A program made the position numbers and the translations under genes. Positions 8,185 to 17,472 of a stretch of 64,000 nt of DNA are shown here, piece after piece (the first letter of the stretch is position 1; every line of letters begins with the position of its first letter). Location: assembly GCF_019711495.1 (NCBI RefSeq), contig NZ_JAIGNM010000001.1:186001-250000 (forward strand), given 5' to 3'. The notes under the pieces were generated by a model, which saw only the letters and a program-made list of their open reading frames with translations, did no database searches and was not told the DNA's origin. Origin of the DNA: Qipengyuania xiamenensis (GTDB lineage: Bacteria > Pseudomonadota > Alphaproteobacteria > Sphingomonadales > Sphingomonadaceae).

Positions 8185-9312
8185 ATGCGTGCCGAGGGGC
8201 AGGCCCATATCGACCGTATCGAAGCAGCGCTCGCGTTGGTGCGCCAATCGCTGGATTGGGAACGCGCCCTGCGCCAGCTGGACGAGCTGGATGCCCGCGT
8301 CCAGGATCCGACCCTGTGGGACGATCCCAAGCAGGCGCAGGCGATCACGCAGGAACAGAAGCGTCTCGAAACCGCGATCAACACTGTTCGCGAGATCGAG
8401 AGCGAAATGGCCGATGCCATCGAGTTCGTCGAAATGGGCGAAGCTGAAGGTGACGCCGATATCGAGCGCGAAGGTCTCGATACGCTGGAAAAGCTTGCCG
8501 ACCGGGCCGATCGCGACAAGGTGCAGGCTCTCCTGTCGGGCGAAGCCGACGGCAACGACACCTATATCGAAATCCATGCTGGAGCAGGCGGCACGGAAAG
8601 TCAGGACTGGGCGGAAATGCTTTTCCGCATGTATTCGCGCTGGGCAGAGCGCCGCGGCTTCAAGGTCGAAACCGTGGAATACCAGGCTGGCGAACAGGCC
8701 GGGATCAAGGGCGCGACGCTGCTGGTGAAGGGTGAAAATGCCTACGGCTATGCCAAGACGGAGAGCGGTGTGCACCGCCTCGTCCGCATCAGCCCCTACG
8801 ACAGCTCGGCGCGGCGCCACACGAGCTTCAGCTCGGTCTGGGTCTATCCGGTGATCGACGACGATATCGACATCGAGATCAATCCGTCGGACCTCAAGAT
8901 CGATACGTACCGTGCTTCGGGCGCGGGTGGTCAGCACGTCAACACGACCGACAGTGCCGTTCGCATCACCCACCAGCCAACCGGCATCGTGGTCGCGAGC
9001 CAGAACGATCGCAGCCAGCACAAGAACAAGGCCACCGCGATGAACATGCTCAAGGCGCGCCTGTTCGAACGCGAGATGGCAGAGCGCGAGGCAGCGGCCT
9101 CGGGCGAGTACCAGGAGAAGAGCGACATCGGGTGGGGGCACCAGATCCGCAGCTATGTCCTGCAGCCCTACCAGATGGTCAAGGACCTGCGGACCGGCGT
9201 GCAGTCGCCGACACCCGACGACGTGCTCGACGGTGCGCTCGACCCGTTTATCTCGGCTGCGCTTGCGCAGCGCGTGACCGGCGAAACGGTCGAGGTGGAC
9301 GACGCCGAATGA
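8185..9312 (+). CDS. prfB: peptide chain release factor 2
   Basis: 375 residues. RF2 reads UGA and UAA and triggers peptide release. The GGQ catalytic loop is at 248-250 (SGAGGQHVNTTDSAV). The stop-codon-reading tripeptide, SPF in E. coli, is S203-P204-Y205 here (RISPYDSSARRHTSF). The frame is continuous from the start, so the autoregulatory +1 frameshift found in many prfB genes is absent. GAGGA stands 9 bases before the ATG. Its TGA stop overlaps the next start (ATGATG), so the downstream methyltransferase is translationally coupled. Confidence 0.97.
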   Translation: MRAEGQAHIDRIEAALALVRQSLDWERALRQLDELDARVQDPTLWDDPKQAQAITQEQKRLETAINTVREIESEMADAIEFVEMGEAEGDADIEREGLDTLEKLADRADRDKVQALLSGEADGNDTYIEIHAGAGGTESQDWAEMLFRMYSRWAERRGFKVETVEYQAGEQAGIKGATLLVKGENAYGYAKTESGVHRLVRISPYDSSARRHTSFSSVWVYPVIDDDIDIEINPSDLKIDTYRASGAGGQHVNTTDSAVRITHQPTGIVVASQNDRSQHKNKATAMNMLKARLFEREMAEREAAASGEYQEKSDIGWGHQIRSYVLQPYQMVKDLRTGVQSPTPDDVLDGALDPFISAALAQRVTGETVEVDDAE

Positions 9313-10031
9313 TGTCGCGCCCGTTCCTCCTCGCAACCTTGCCGCTGGCGCTTGCCGCTTGCGACGGGTTCGGTGGTGCGGGCGAGGGCAGCCAGCGTTT
9401 TCCGGAACCTGACCGCCCGGTTTCCGAAGCCTCGTCGAGTCAGTTTTCGACCGAAGACCAGCGCGACAGCGTTGGCGAAGCCCAGAAGGTCATGGACCTG
9501 GCCGAGATTGAGCCGGGAATGACGGTGGCCGATATCGGCGCGGGCAACGGCTATTACACGGTTCGCCTAGCAGAGCGGGTAGGTGCGAATGGCCGCGTGC
9601 TTGCTCAGGATATCGACCAGCAGGCGCTCGACCGCCTCGCGCGCCGGGTGGAGCGGTATCGCCTCGACAATGTCTCGATCCAGCGAGGGGAATTCGCCGA
9701 TCCCCGGCTTCCCGCAGACAGCTTCGATCGGATTTTCATGGTTCACATGTACCACGAGATCGAACAGCCCTACGAGTTCCTCTGGCGGATGTGGCCGGCG
9801 CTGAAAGAGGACGGCCAGATCGTGATCGTCGACCGGGACCGGCCCACCGACCAGCACGGCATCGATCCGCTGCTGCTGTCATGCGAGCTGGAACGCGTCG
9901 GCTACGAACTGGTGGCCTTCAAGGATGCGCCCGAATTGTCGGGGTACTATGCACAGTTCAAGGCAGCGGCTAACAGGCCCGAGCCTGGAGAGATCAAACC
10001 CTGCCGCAGCGACAATGTGACGCAGGGCTGA
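9309..10031 (+). CDS. methyltransferase-fold lipoprotein
   Basis: 240 residues with a lipoprotein signal: a hydrophobic stretch ending in the lipobox LAAC (LATLPLALAACDGFGG). The mature protein has a class I methyltransferase core with motif I VADIGAGNGYYTV, an acidic residue pair (AQDIDQQALDRL) and FDRIFMVHMYHEI. This architecture, an exported SAM-methyltransferase fold, is widespread in proteobacteria, but SAM is not expected in the periplasm, so its activity is unclear. Two ATGs lie in a row (9309, 9312); the first overlaps the prfB stop. Confidence 0.85.
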   Translation: MMSRPFLLATLPLALAACDGFGGAGEGSQRFPEPDRPVSEASSSQFSTEDQRDSVGEAQKVMDLAEIEPGMTVADIGAGNGYYTVRLAERVGANGRVLAQDIDQQALDRLARRVERYRLDNVSIQRGEFADPRLPADSFDRIFMVHMYHEIEQPYEFLWRMWPALKEDGQIVIVDRDRPTDQHGIDPLLLSCELERVGYELVAFKDAPELSGYYAQFKAAANRPEPGEIKPCRSDNVTQG

Positions 10032-10068
10032 CCGCCGTAAGACCGGCGAGCGAAAAGAGAGAGAATTC

Positions 10069-11475
10069 ATGAGTTTCAAGGGTCTGAGCCCAATCAATTA
10101 CGGCGGCCGCGAGGTTTGGCCGCTTATCGAAGGCGGCAAGGGTGTGTCCGCCACGAATCATATGAGTTCGGGTGCATGGGCCGCTGCGGGCGGTATCGGC
10201 ACGGTCAGCGCGGTGAATGCCGACAGCTATGACGAGGACGGCAATCCGATCCCCCAGGTCTATCCGCAGGCGACCCGCAAGGAGCGTTTCGACCAGCTGG
10301 TGCGCTATGCCATCGACGGTGCGACCGAGCAGGTGAACCGTGCCTATGAAATCGCAGACGGCAAGGGCGCCATCAACATCAATGTCTTGTGGGAACAGGG
10401 CGGTGCACAGCAGGTGCTGGAAGGCGTGCTGGACAATTGCGCCGACAAGATCACCGGCGTCACCTGCGGCGCAGGTATGCCGTACAAGCTGGCCGAAATC
10501 GCCCAGCGCTATAACGTCTATTACCTGCCCATCGTGTCATCGGCCCGTGCTTTCCGCGCCTTGTGGAAGCGTAGCTATTCCAAGGTTCCCGACCTCTTGG
10601 CTGCAGTTGTCTATGAAGACCCGTGGCTGGCCGGGGGACACAATGGTCTTTCCAACGCGGAAGACCCGACCAAGCCGGAAGATCCCTATCCGCGCGTGAA
10701 GGCTCTGCGCGAAACCATGCGTGCCGAAGGCGTGAGCGAGGAAACGGCCATCGTCATGGCCGGCGGTGTGTGGTTCCTGCGCGAATGGAACGACTGGATC
10801 GACAATCCCGAACTCGGCAAGATCGCATTCCAGTTCGGCACCCGCCCGCTTCTCACGCACGAAAGCCCGATCCCGCAGGTCTGGAAGGACATGTTGCGCA
10901 CGGTCGAGCCGGGTGACGTCCTGCTCCACAAGTTCAGCCCCACGGGCTTTTACTCGAGTGCGGTGAAGACGCCGTTCCTCTATGATCTCATGCACCGCTC
11001 CGAGCGCCAGATCCCGATCTTCAAGCGCGACGAGGAAGAGGGCACGATCCCGCTGATGGATCATGGCAAGGCGAAGTACTTCTTCGTCCACCCCGGGGAC
11101 CAGCGCAAGGCACAGGCCTGGATGCACGAGGGCTTCACCGAAGCGCTCAAGACGCCCGACGATACGGTCGTCTTCGTGACGCCTGAAAGTGCCGAGCAGA
11201 TCCGCGCCGACCAACAGGGCTGCATGGGCTGCCTGTCGCACTGCCAGTTCTCGAGCTGGAAGGATCACGACAACCACACCACCGGCCGCCTCGCCGACCC
11301 GCGCAGCTTCTGCATCCAGAAGACGCTTCAGGACATTGCCCATGGCGGCGATCCGGACGAGAACCTCGCCTTCGCTGGCCACGCGGCCTACCGCTTCAAG
11401 CAGGATCCGTTCTACTCGAACAACTTCACCCCGACGGTGAAGGAACTCGTGGACCGTATTCTCACGGGCGACTGA
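10069..11475 (+). CDS. nitronate monooxygenase (2-nitropropane dioxygenase) family protein
   Basis: 468 residues, with GAGAGAG just before the ATG. The family is FMN-dependent TIM-barrel enzymes that oxidise nitronates. Supporting segments are the substrate-loop start (ATNHMSSGAWAAAGGIGTV), GVTCGAGMPYKLAEIA, and IVMAGGVWFL. It is longer than typical NMOs (about 320-370). The extra C-terminal part holds four cysteines, C385-x2-C388-x3-C392-x22-C415, a probable metal or Fe-S site not found in classical NMOs. Long NMO-like proteins of this kind are usually annotated only by family, so the true substrate is unknown. Confidence 0.78.
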   Translation: MSFKGLSPINYGGREVWPLIEGGKGVSATNHMSSGAWAAAGGIGTVSAVNADSYDEDGNPIPQVYPQATRKERFDQLVRYAIDGATEQVNRAYEIADGKGAININVLWEQGGAQQVLEGVLDNCADKITGVTCGAGMPYKLAEIAQRYNVYYLPIVSSARAFRALWKRSYSKVPDLLAAVVYEDPWLAGGHNGLSNAEDPTKPEDPYPRVKALRETMRAEGVSEETAIVMAGGVWFLREWNDWIDNPELGKIAFQFGTRPLLTHESPIPQVWKDMLRTVEPGDVLLHKFSPTGFYSSAVKTPFLYDLMHRSERQIPIFKRDEEEGTIPLMDHGKAKYFFVHPGDQRKAQAWMHEGFTEALKTPDDTVVFVTPESAEQIRADQQGCMGCLSHCQFSSWKDHDNHTTGRLADPRSFCIQKTLQDIAHGGDPDENLAFAGHAAYRFKQDPFYSNNFTPTVKELVDRILTGD

Positions 11476-11479
11476 TCAG

Positions 11480-12199
11480 ATGCGTGGGGGCGGCAGCGAC
11501 GACAGCAAGGCGCCCCCTCTCATCCGCTGGCTTGCGGAACCGCTGGCCTTACCGAAAATTGCCGTTGCTCCCTTCCGGAAGCCGGAGCCTTCGGAGCCTA
11601 TCGGAAACGGACGTCCGGCATTGGTCTTGCCGGGAATGGCATCGGGTGACGGCTCGACAGCGCTCCTCCGCAATTCCCTGTCCGAGGCCGGCTTCCATAC
11701 CTACCGAGCATCGCTCGGTCGCAACCTGACCATTTCTCCGGCCAAGTTCGCGTCGCTCGAATCCATGCTCGATCAAATGGTTCAGGCGGACGGCAAGAAA
11801 GCGGTCCTTGTCGGATGGAGCCTCGGCGGTTTCTATGCGCGCGTGTTGGCGCAGCGCCATCCTTCGAAAGTGGAACTGGTGGCGACGCTCGGCACGCCGT
11901 TTTCAGGCGATCGGAGGGCAAATAACGCGTGGCGCATCTACGAGATGATCGCCGATCATGCCGTGGATTCCCCGCCACTGCCGGATGACCCCGCGGTCAA
12001 GCCGGACGCCTATACAATCGCCTTCTGGTCTCCGGTCGACGGCATTGTCGCCCCGGCGAGCGCACGAGGCAAGGAAGCGGAACGTGACGAGGCGGTGGAA
12101 CTACCGTTCCGGCACTTCGAACTGGGCTGTTCGAGGAGGTCGGTCAGGAAAGTCGTCGAGACCTTGGGCGACCGCCTGTCCGCAATCGATAGCGCCTAG
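11480..12199 (+). CDS. alpha/beta-hydrolase fold protein
   Basis: 239 residues. The nucleophile elbow GWSLGG (Gly-x-Ser-x-Gly) and preceding strand KKAVLV are clear, as is the oxyanion-hole strand PALVLPGMASGDGS. This PGM-x-SGD opening with RASLGRN resembles PGAP1/lipase-like alpha/beta hydrolases. It starts 4 bases after the preceding gene stops, so the two are probably cotranscribed. Its 3' end overlaps the convergent NTF2-like gene by 4 bases. Substrate unknown. Confidence 0.8.
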   Translation: MRGGGSDDSKAPPLIRWLAEPLALPKIAVAPFRKPEPSEPIGNGRPALVLPGMASGDGSTALLRNSLSEAGFHTYRASLGRNLTISPAKFASLESMLDQMVQADGKKAVLVGWSLGGFYARVLAQRHPSKVELVATLGTPFSGDRRANNAWRIYEMIADHAVDSPPLPDDPAVKPDAYTIAFWSPVDGIVAPASARGKEAERDEAVELPFRHFELGCSRRSVRKVVETLGDRLSAIDSA

Positions 12200-12633
12200 C
12201 GCCAGAGCTGCATCGAGCGGATTGCTTCGGGCATCTTGTCGTCGGCGTCGGGGCGCGAGATCGTGCGTTCGACCATGCGCCACTTCCGCCTGACCTTGCC
12301 CTTCTGCCAGAGATCCATGAGCCACGTGTCTCCCGACCATTCATGATCGCCCATGGTGGCATCGAGGGTCATGCGCGTAGCGAATACGGCGACATTTCCG
12401 TGGCGGCGGACGTAAACCTCGTCGAAGCGATAACCATTGCACCGGAAGCGCGTGGTCGATGCTTCGAGCCAGCTTGCGCGGTCGAGGATGGCGGGACTTT
12501 TCGAACCCAGCAGGAAGATGAAATCGCGGGTTGCGAGCGCCTTCATCTGGTTGCGGTCCCGCTGGACCCAGCTGCGCATCCACAGGTGCTCGAGCGCTTC
12601 GATCTTGGAAGTGAATTCATCCATGGTGGGCAT
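12196..12633 (-). CDS. NTF2-like / DUF4440 protein
   Basis: 145 residues with the small cone-shaped NTF2/SnoaL-like pattern: an N-terminal helix (FTSKIEALEHLWMRSWVQRD), DFIFLLGSKSP, and three central strands ending in WLMDLWQKGKVRRKWRMVERT. Such domains bind small ligands or act as minor enzymes; no function can be given. The ATG at 12633 is used; MDEF at 12624 is an equal alternative, since neither has a clear ribosome site. It lies 34 bases downstream of the dehydrogenase on the same strand. Confidence 0.75.
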   Translation of the reverse strand: MPTMDEFTSKIEALEHLWMRSWVQRDRNQMKALATRDFIFLLGSKSPAILDRASWLEASTTRFRCNGYRFDEVYVRRHGNVAVFATRMTLDATMGDHEWSGDTWLMDLWQKGKVRRKWRMVERTISRPDADDKMPEAIRSMQLWR

Positions 12634-12667
12634 CGCTTACAGCATGCGCCGCGACGGGCAAGGGCTG

Positions 12668-13693
12668 TCAGTCCAGCCCGCTCAAAACCTGGTCCGGCGG
12701 GCGATGACCGTCGGCCCACATGCGGATGTTGGCGATGACCTTCATGCCCGATTCCTCTCGGCCTTCGCGCGTCGCGCTGCCGATATGGGGCAGGGTCATG
12801 ACGTTCGGATGGCCGATCAGGCGGCGGTCGACATTGGGTTCGTCCGGATAGACGTCGAGGCCTGCCCCGGCGAGGTGGCCGCTTTCGAGCGCTGCAATCA
12901 ATGCTTCCTGGTCGATCAGGTCGCCGCGCGCCGTGTTGATGATGCTCGAGCCCTCTTTCATCAATTCGATACGACGCTGGTCGATGATCTTGCGCGTATC
13001 CGGGCTCGAGGGGCAGTGCAGCGTCAATATATCAGCCTTGGCCACCAGGTCGTCGAGATTGTCGACATAGGTTGCCCCGAACATGCGCTCGATCGCCACC
13101 GGAAGGGGCTTGCGGTTGTGATAGAGGATTTCGAGCCCGAAAGCGCGAGCACGGTGTGCCACTGCCTGGCCGATCCGGCCCATCCCGACGATGCCGAGGA
13201 CCTTCCCGCCGAGCTTGCGGCCAAGCATCGCCGTCGGTGCCCAGCCGGTCCATTCGCCGCTTCGTATAAGCTCCACGCCCTCGCGCACGCGGCGGGGCAC
13301 GCCGATGATGCCTGCCATGGTGATGTCGGCCGTATCGTCGGTGAAGACGCCCGGCGTATTGGTGACGATGATCTTTCGATTAGCCGCGGCCTTGAGGTCG
13401 ATATGCTCGGTACCGGCTCCGAAGTTGGCGATCAGGCCCAGATTCTTGCCTGCCGCGTCGATCAGATCGGCATCGATAGTGTCGGTCACGGTCGGCACCA
13501 GAACGTCGCAATCCTGGATCGCTTCCACCAGCTGGTCGCGCGTGAGCGGCATATCGCTCGCGTTCAGGGTCACATCGTATAATTCCCCCATCCGATCCTC
13601 GACTGCGGGGCCAAGGCGGCGGGTGACCACGACGCGGGGTTTGCGATCGAGGCGCTTGTTGGGAACTGCGGAGGGATTGCTTGTCGTTTCCAT
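12668..13693 (-). CDS. D-isomer-specific 2-hydroxyacid dehydrogenase (glyoxylate reductase-like)
   Basis: 341 residues. The NAD(P)-binding motif is VLGIVGMGRIGQAVAHRA. The catalytic triad is present: Arg in INTARGD, Glu in YPDEPNVD, and His in LPHIGSAT. The substrate domain has NFGAGTEHIDL. The family interconverts 2-oxoacids and D-2-hydroxyacids; similarity in length and motifs points to glyoxylate/hydroxypyruvate reductase, but the exact substrate is not certain. The gene is divergent from the SH3 protein gene, 85 bases away. Confidence 0.9.
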   Translation of the reverse strand: METTSNPSAVPNKRLDRKPRVVVTRRLGPAVEDRMGELYDVTLNASDMPLTRDQLVEAIQDCDVLVPTVTDTIDADLIDAAGKNLGLIANFGAGTEHIDLKAAANRKIIVTNTPGVFTDDTADITMAGIIGVPRRVREGVELIRSGEWTGWAPTAMLGRKLGGKVLGIVGMGRIGQAVAHRARAFGLEILYHNRKPLPVAIERMFGATYVDNLDDLVAKADILTLHCPSSPDTRKIIDQRRIELMKEGSSIINTARGDLIDQEALIAALESGHLAGAGLDVYPDEPNVDRRLIGHPNVMTLPHIGSATREGREESGMKVIANIRMWADGHRPPDQVLSGLD

Positions 13694-13740
13694 GCAATCA
13701 CTGGCGCTACGCTTTTCGCATTGGACGGGTCAAGCGATGC

Positions 13741-13769
13741 TTGATGGGGAATCGCGACGACACTAGAGT
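13741..13769 (+). promoter_or_regulatory. candidate promoter of the SH3-domain gene
   Basis: TTGATG, 17 bases, TAGAGT. The -10 box ends only 9 bases before the ATG, so transcription from here would give a nearly leaderless mRNA. Confidence 0.4.
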
Positions 13770-13778
13770 GGGGGAATA

Positions 13779-14246
13779 ATGTTGGTTCGTTTCGGTCTCG
13801 TATTTTCGGCGCTTGTCGCTGCCTCCGTTCCTGCACAAGCGCAGGACCGGGAGGTGCCCTATTGGGCGACGATCCGGTACGACGAGACGAATATGCGCGT
13901 CGGACCGAGCCAGGAATACAAGATCGACTGGGTCTACCGCCGCAAGGGCCTTCCGGTGAAGGTCATCCGCGTGATGGAAGGCTGGCGGCTCATCCAGGAT
14001 CCCGATGGAACCCAAGGCTGGGTGGCGCAGCGCCAGCTCAATCCCGCCCGTGGTGCGATCGTTATCGGTGACGGCGAAACTGCCTTGCGCGCAGAACCGG
14101 AAGCTGCAGCCGCGATCAAATGGCGGCTCGAGCCGGGTGTAGTCGGCCAGCTTGGCGATTGCGATTCGACCTGGTGCGAATTCAGCGTGGGCAATCGCGG
14201 TGGCTGGGTCCTGCAAAACCGCTTGTGGGGCGCAGGCGAACCCTGA
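13779..14246 (+). CDS. exported SH3-like domain protein
   Basis: 155 residues. A Sec signal peptide (VRFGLVFSALVAASVPAQAQ, cleavage after AQA) leads to two bacterial SH3-like modules. The first has NMRVGPSQEYKIDWVYRRKG and WRLIQDPDGTQGWV; the second ends STWCEFSVGNRGGWV. Such domains bind peptidoglycan or peptides in the periplasm. GGGGGAAT precedes the ATG. A hairpin terminator follows at 14253-14276. Confidence 0.85.
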   Translation: MLVRFGLVFSALVAASVPAQAQDREVPYWATIRYDETNMRVGPSQEYKIDWVYRRKGLPVKVIRVMEGWRLIQDPDGTQGWVAQRQLNPARGAIVIGDGETALRAEPEAAAAIKWRLEPGVVGQLGDCDSTWCEFSVGNRGGWVLQNRLWGAGEP

Positions 14247-14252
14247 CGAAAA

Positions 14253-14276
14253 AAGGGCGACCTTCCGGCCGCCCTT
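14253..14276 (-). terminator. rho-independent terminator (mainly for the leftward lipoprotein gene)
   Basis: AAGGGCG ... CGCCCTT with an inner CC/GG pair and TTCC loop. Read on the minus strand the stem is followed by TTTTTTCG, a good U tract, so it ends the lipoprotein transcript. On the plus strand only CTTCTTCC follows, giving weaker termination for the SH3 gene. Confidence 0.75.
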
Positions 14277-14301
14277 CTTCCGATTTCGAACTGAAAACTG
14301 A

Positions 14302-14697
14302 TCAGTCTTCGATCTTGCGGACCGTTGTCGTCACGCTGCCATCGGTGGTCGAGGCAGAGAAGGTGCCATCGGGGCTCCGTACGCCGCCGGTCCAGCAGGT
14401 CTCGCCTTCCGCGCCTTCGGGATCGTAGCAAAGCTCTTCACCGTTTTGGCGCCAGGTGCCACGTTCGGTTTCATTGCCTTCGAGATCGGTGTCGACATAG
14501 GTGCCGTCGGCATTGACCTGCTGACGCGTGACCGAGCCGTCTTCCATCGTGACCTCGTAGGTGCCGGCCATCTGGTCGGCAGAGGCCGTATCCGTCACGG
14601 CTACGTCGGTTTCGATCGTTTCCGGTGCCTCGTCGGCATCGTTCGACCCGCAGGCAGCGAGCGCGCCGCAAGCGGCAAGGATCAGGAATTTCTTCAT
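14302..14697 (-). CDS. small lipoprotein, unknown function
   Basis: 131 residues from the ATG at 14697 (MKKFLILAACGALAACGS), with GGGAG 7 bases upstream. The lipobox is LAAC, giving a lipid-anchored Cys16. The mature part is acidic, with GTYEVTMEDGSVTRQQV and a two-Cys segment LCYDPEGAEGETCWTGG that may form a disulfide. Its beta-rich pattern (T/S and G/D turns) resembles small periplasmic lipoproteins of sphingomonads; no family recognised. It is 56 bases downstream of the thiolase and probably has its own or read-through transcription. Confidence 0.82.
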   Translation of the reverse strand: MKKFLILAACGALAACGSNDADEAPETIETDVAVTDTASADQMAGTYEVTMEDGSVTRQQVNADGTYVDTDLEGNETERGTWRQNGEELCYDPEGAEGETCWTGGVRSPDGTFSASTTDGSVTTTVRKIED

Positions 14698-14753
14698 TTT
14701 TATCTCCCTTCGCCGCACCAACGCAACGGGAGCGGCGAAGGGTCCAGAGAAAT

Positions 14754-15950
14754 TTACACGAGTTCGACAGCGACCGCCGTTGCTTCGCCGCCGCCGATGC
14801 ATAGCGATGCCACGCCGCGCTTCTTGCCCTGCGACTTGAGCGCATTGAGCAGCGTGACGATGATACGCGTACCGCTGGCACCGATCGGGTGGCCAAGTGC
14901 AGTGCCGCCACCGTTGACGTTGATCTTCTCGTGCGGAATGCCGATGTCGCGCATCGCGAACATGGCGACGCAGGCGAAGGCTTCGTTCACTTCCCACAGG
15001 TCGACGTCGTCAGCCGACCAGCCGGCCTTATCGAGAACCTTGTTGATCGCGCCGACCGGAGCGACGGTGAATTCGCTCGGCTCCTGTGCGTGCGCGGCCA
15101 TGGCGACGATCTTGGCGACCGGCTCCTGACCGTTTTCCTTGGCGACACTCTCGCGGGTCAGGACGACTGCAGCCGCACCGTCCGAGATCGACGAGGAGGT
15201 TGCCGCGGTGATCGTACCGTCCTTGGCGAAGGCAGGGCGCAGCTGCGGGATCTTGTCCGGGTTGCCGCGGCCGGGTGCCTCGTCGGTGTCGACGGTGACA
15301 TCGCCCTTGCGGGTCGCGAAGGTCACACCGACCACTTCGTCGGCGAAGGCACCGCTTTCGATCGCGGCATTGGCGCGGCGCAGCGATTCGATGGAGTAAT
15401 CGTCCATCTGCTCGCGCGTGAGCTGGTATTCGTTCGCCGTGTCCTGCGCGAAGGTGCCCATGGCGCGGCCTTCCTCATAGGCATCTTCGAGGCCGTCGAG
15501 GAACATGTGGTCGTAAGCCGTGTCGTGGCCGATGCGCGCGCCGCTGCGGTGCTTCTTGAGCAGGTAGGGAGCGTTGGTCATGCTCTCCATACCGCCGGCA
15601 ACGACATAGTCGATCGTGCCGCTGGCAAGCGCTTCTGCGCCCATGATGACCGTCTGCATGCCGCTGCCGCAGACCTTGTTCACCGTGGTCGCCTGTACCG
15701 ACTTGGGCAGGCCTGCCTTGATCGATGCCTGGCGGGCAGGGGCTTGGCCGAGGCCGGCCGGAAGGACGCAGCCCATGTAGGTGCGGTCGAACTTGTCGAC
15801 CGGCACGCCCGAACGCTCGACCGCTGCCTTGACGGCCGTCGCGCCAAGGTCCGTCGCGGAAACATCGGCGAGGGCACCTTGCATGCTGCCCATCGGTGTG
15901 CGTGCGTAGGACAGGATTACGACGGGGTCGGTTGCGCTGAACTGAGACAT
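14754..15950 (-). CDS. acetyl-CoA C-acetyltransferase (thiolase II)
   Basis: 398 residues from the ATG at 15950 (MSQFSATDPVVILSYARTP); the longer frame to 16085 is non-coding in character. Thiolase joins or splits acetyl-CoA units in acetoacetyl-CoA metabolism. The acyl-accepting Cys lies in NKVCGSGMQTV, the catalytic His in ALGHPIGASGTRI and the second Cys in SLCIGGGEA. Length and motifs are typical of biosynthetic thiolases. It diverges from the aldehyde dehydrogenase gene, with a probable promoter at 15989-16017. Confidence 0.95.
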   Translation of the reverse strand: MSQFSATDPVVILSYARTPMGSMQGALADVSATDLGATAVKAAVERSGVPVDKFDRTYMGCVLPAGLGQAPARQASIKAGLPKSVQATTVNKVCGSGMQTVIMGAEALASGTIDYVVAGGMESMTNAPYLLKKHRSGARIGHDTAYDHMFLDGLEDAYEEGRAMGTFAQDTANEYQLTREQMDDYSIESLRRANAAIESGAFADEVVGVTFATRKGDVTVDTDEAPGRGNPDKIPQLRPAFAKDGTITAATSSSISDGAAAVVLTRESVAKENGQEPVAKIVAMAAHAQEPSEFTVAPVGAINKVLDKAGWSADDVDLWEVNEAFACVAMFAMRDIGIPHEKINVNGGGTALGHPIGASGTRIIVTLLNALKSQGKKRGVASLCIGGGEATAVAVELV

Positions 15951-15988
15951 GCTTGTGCTGGTCCTTGTTGTCTGGAATATCTGCCGCC

Positions 15989-16017
15989 CAGATAGGCCCT
16001 GCACTGCTGCAGCGCAA
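15989..16017 (-). promoter_or_regulatory. candidate promoter of the thiolase gene
   Basis: On the minus strand TTGCGC (16017-16012), 17 bases, TATCTG (15994-15989), giving a leader of about 32 bases to the ATG at 15950. Confidence 0.45.
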
Positions 16018-16041
16018 CAAAGACGAATTGGAGAGTGGGCA

Positions 16042-17471
<1,430 letters not shown>

Positions 17472-17472
<1 letters not shown>

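Noticed and set aside
8185-8300. Programmed +1 frameshift site in prfB
   Set aside because: The reading frame is continuous from the ATG with no in-frame UGA.
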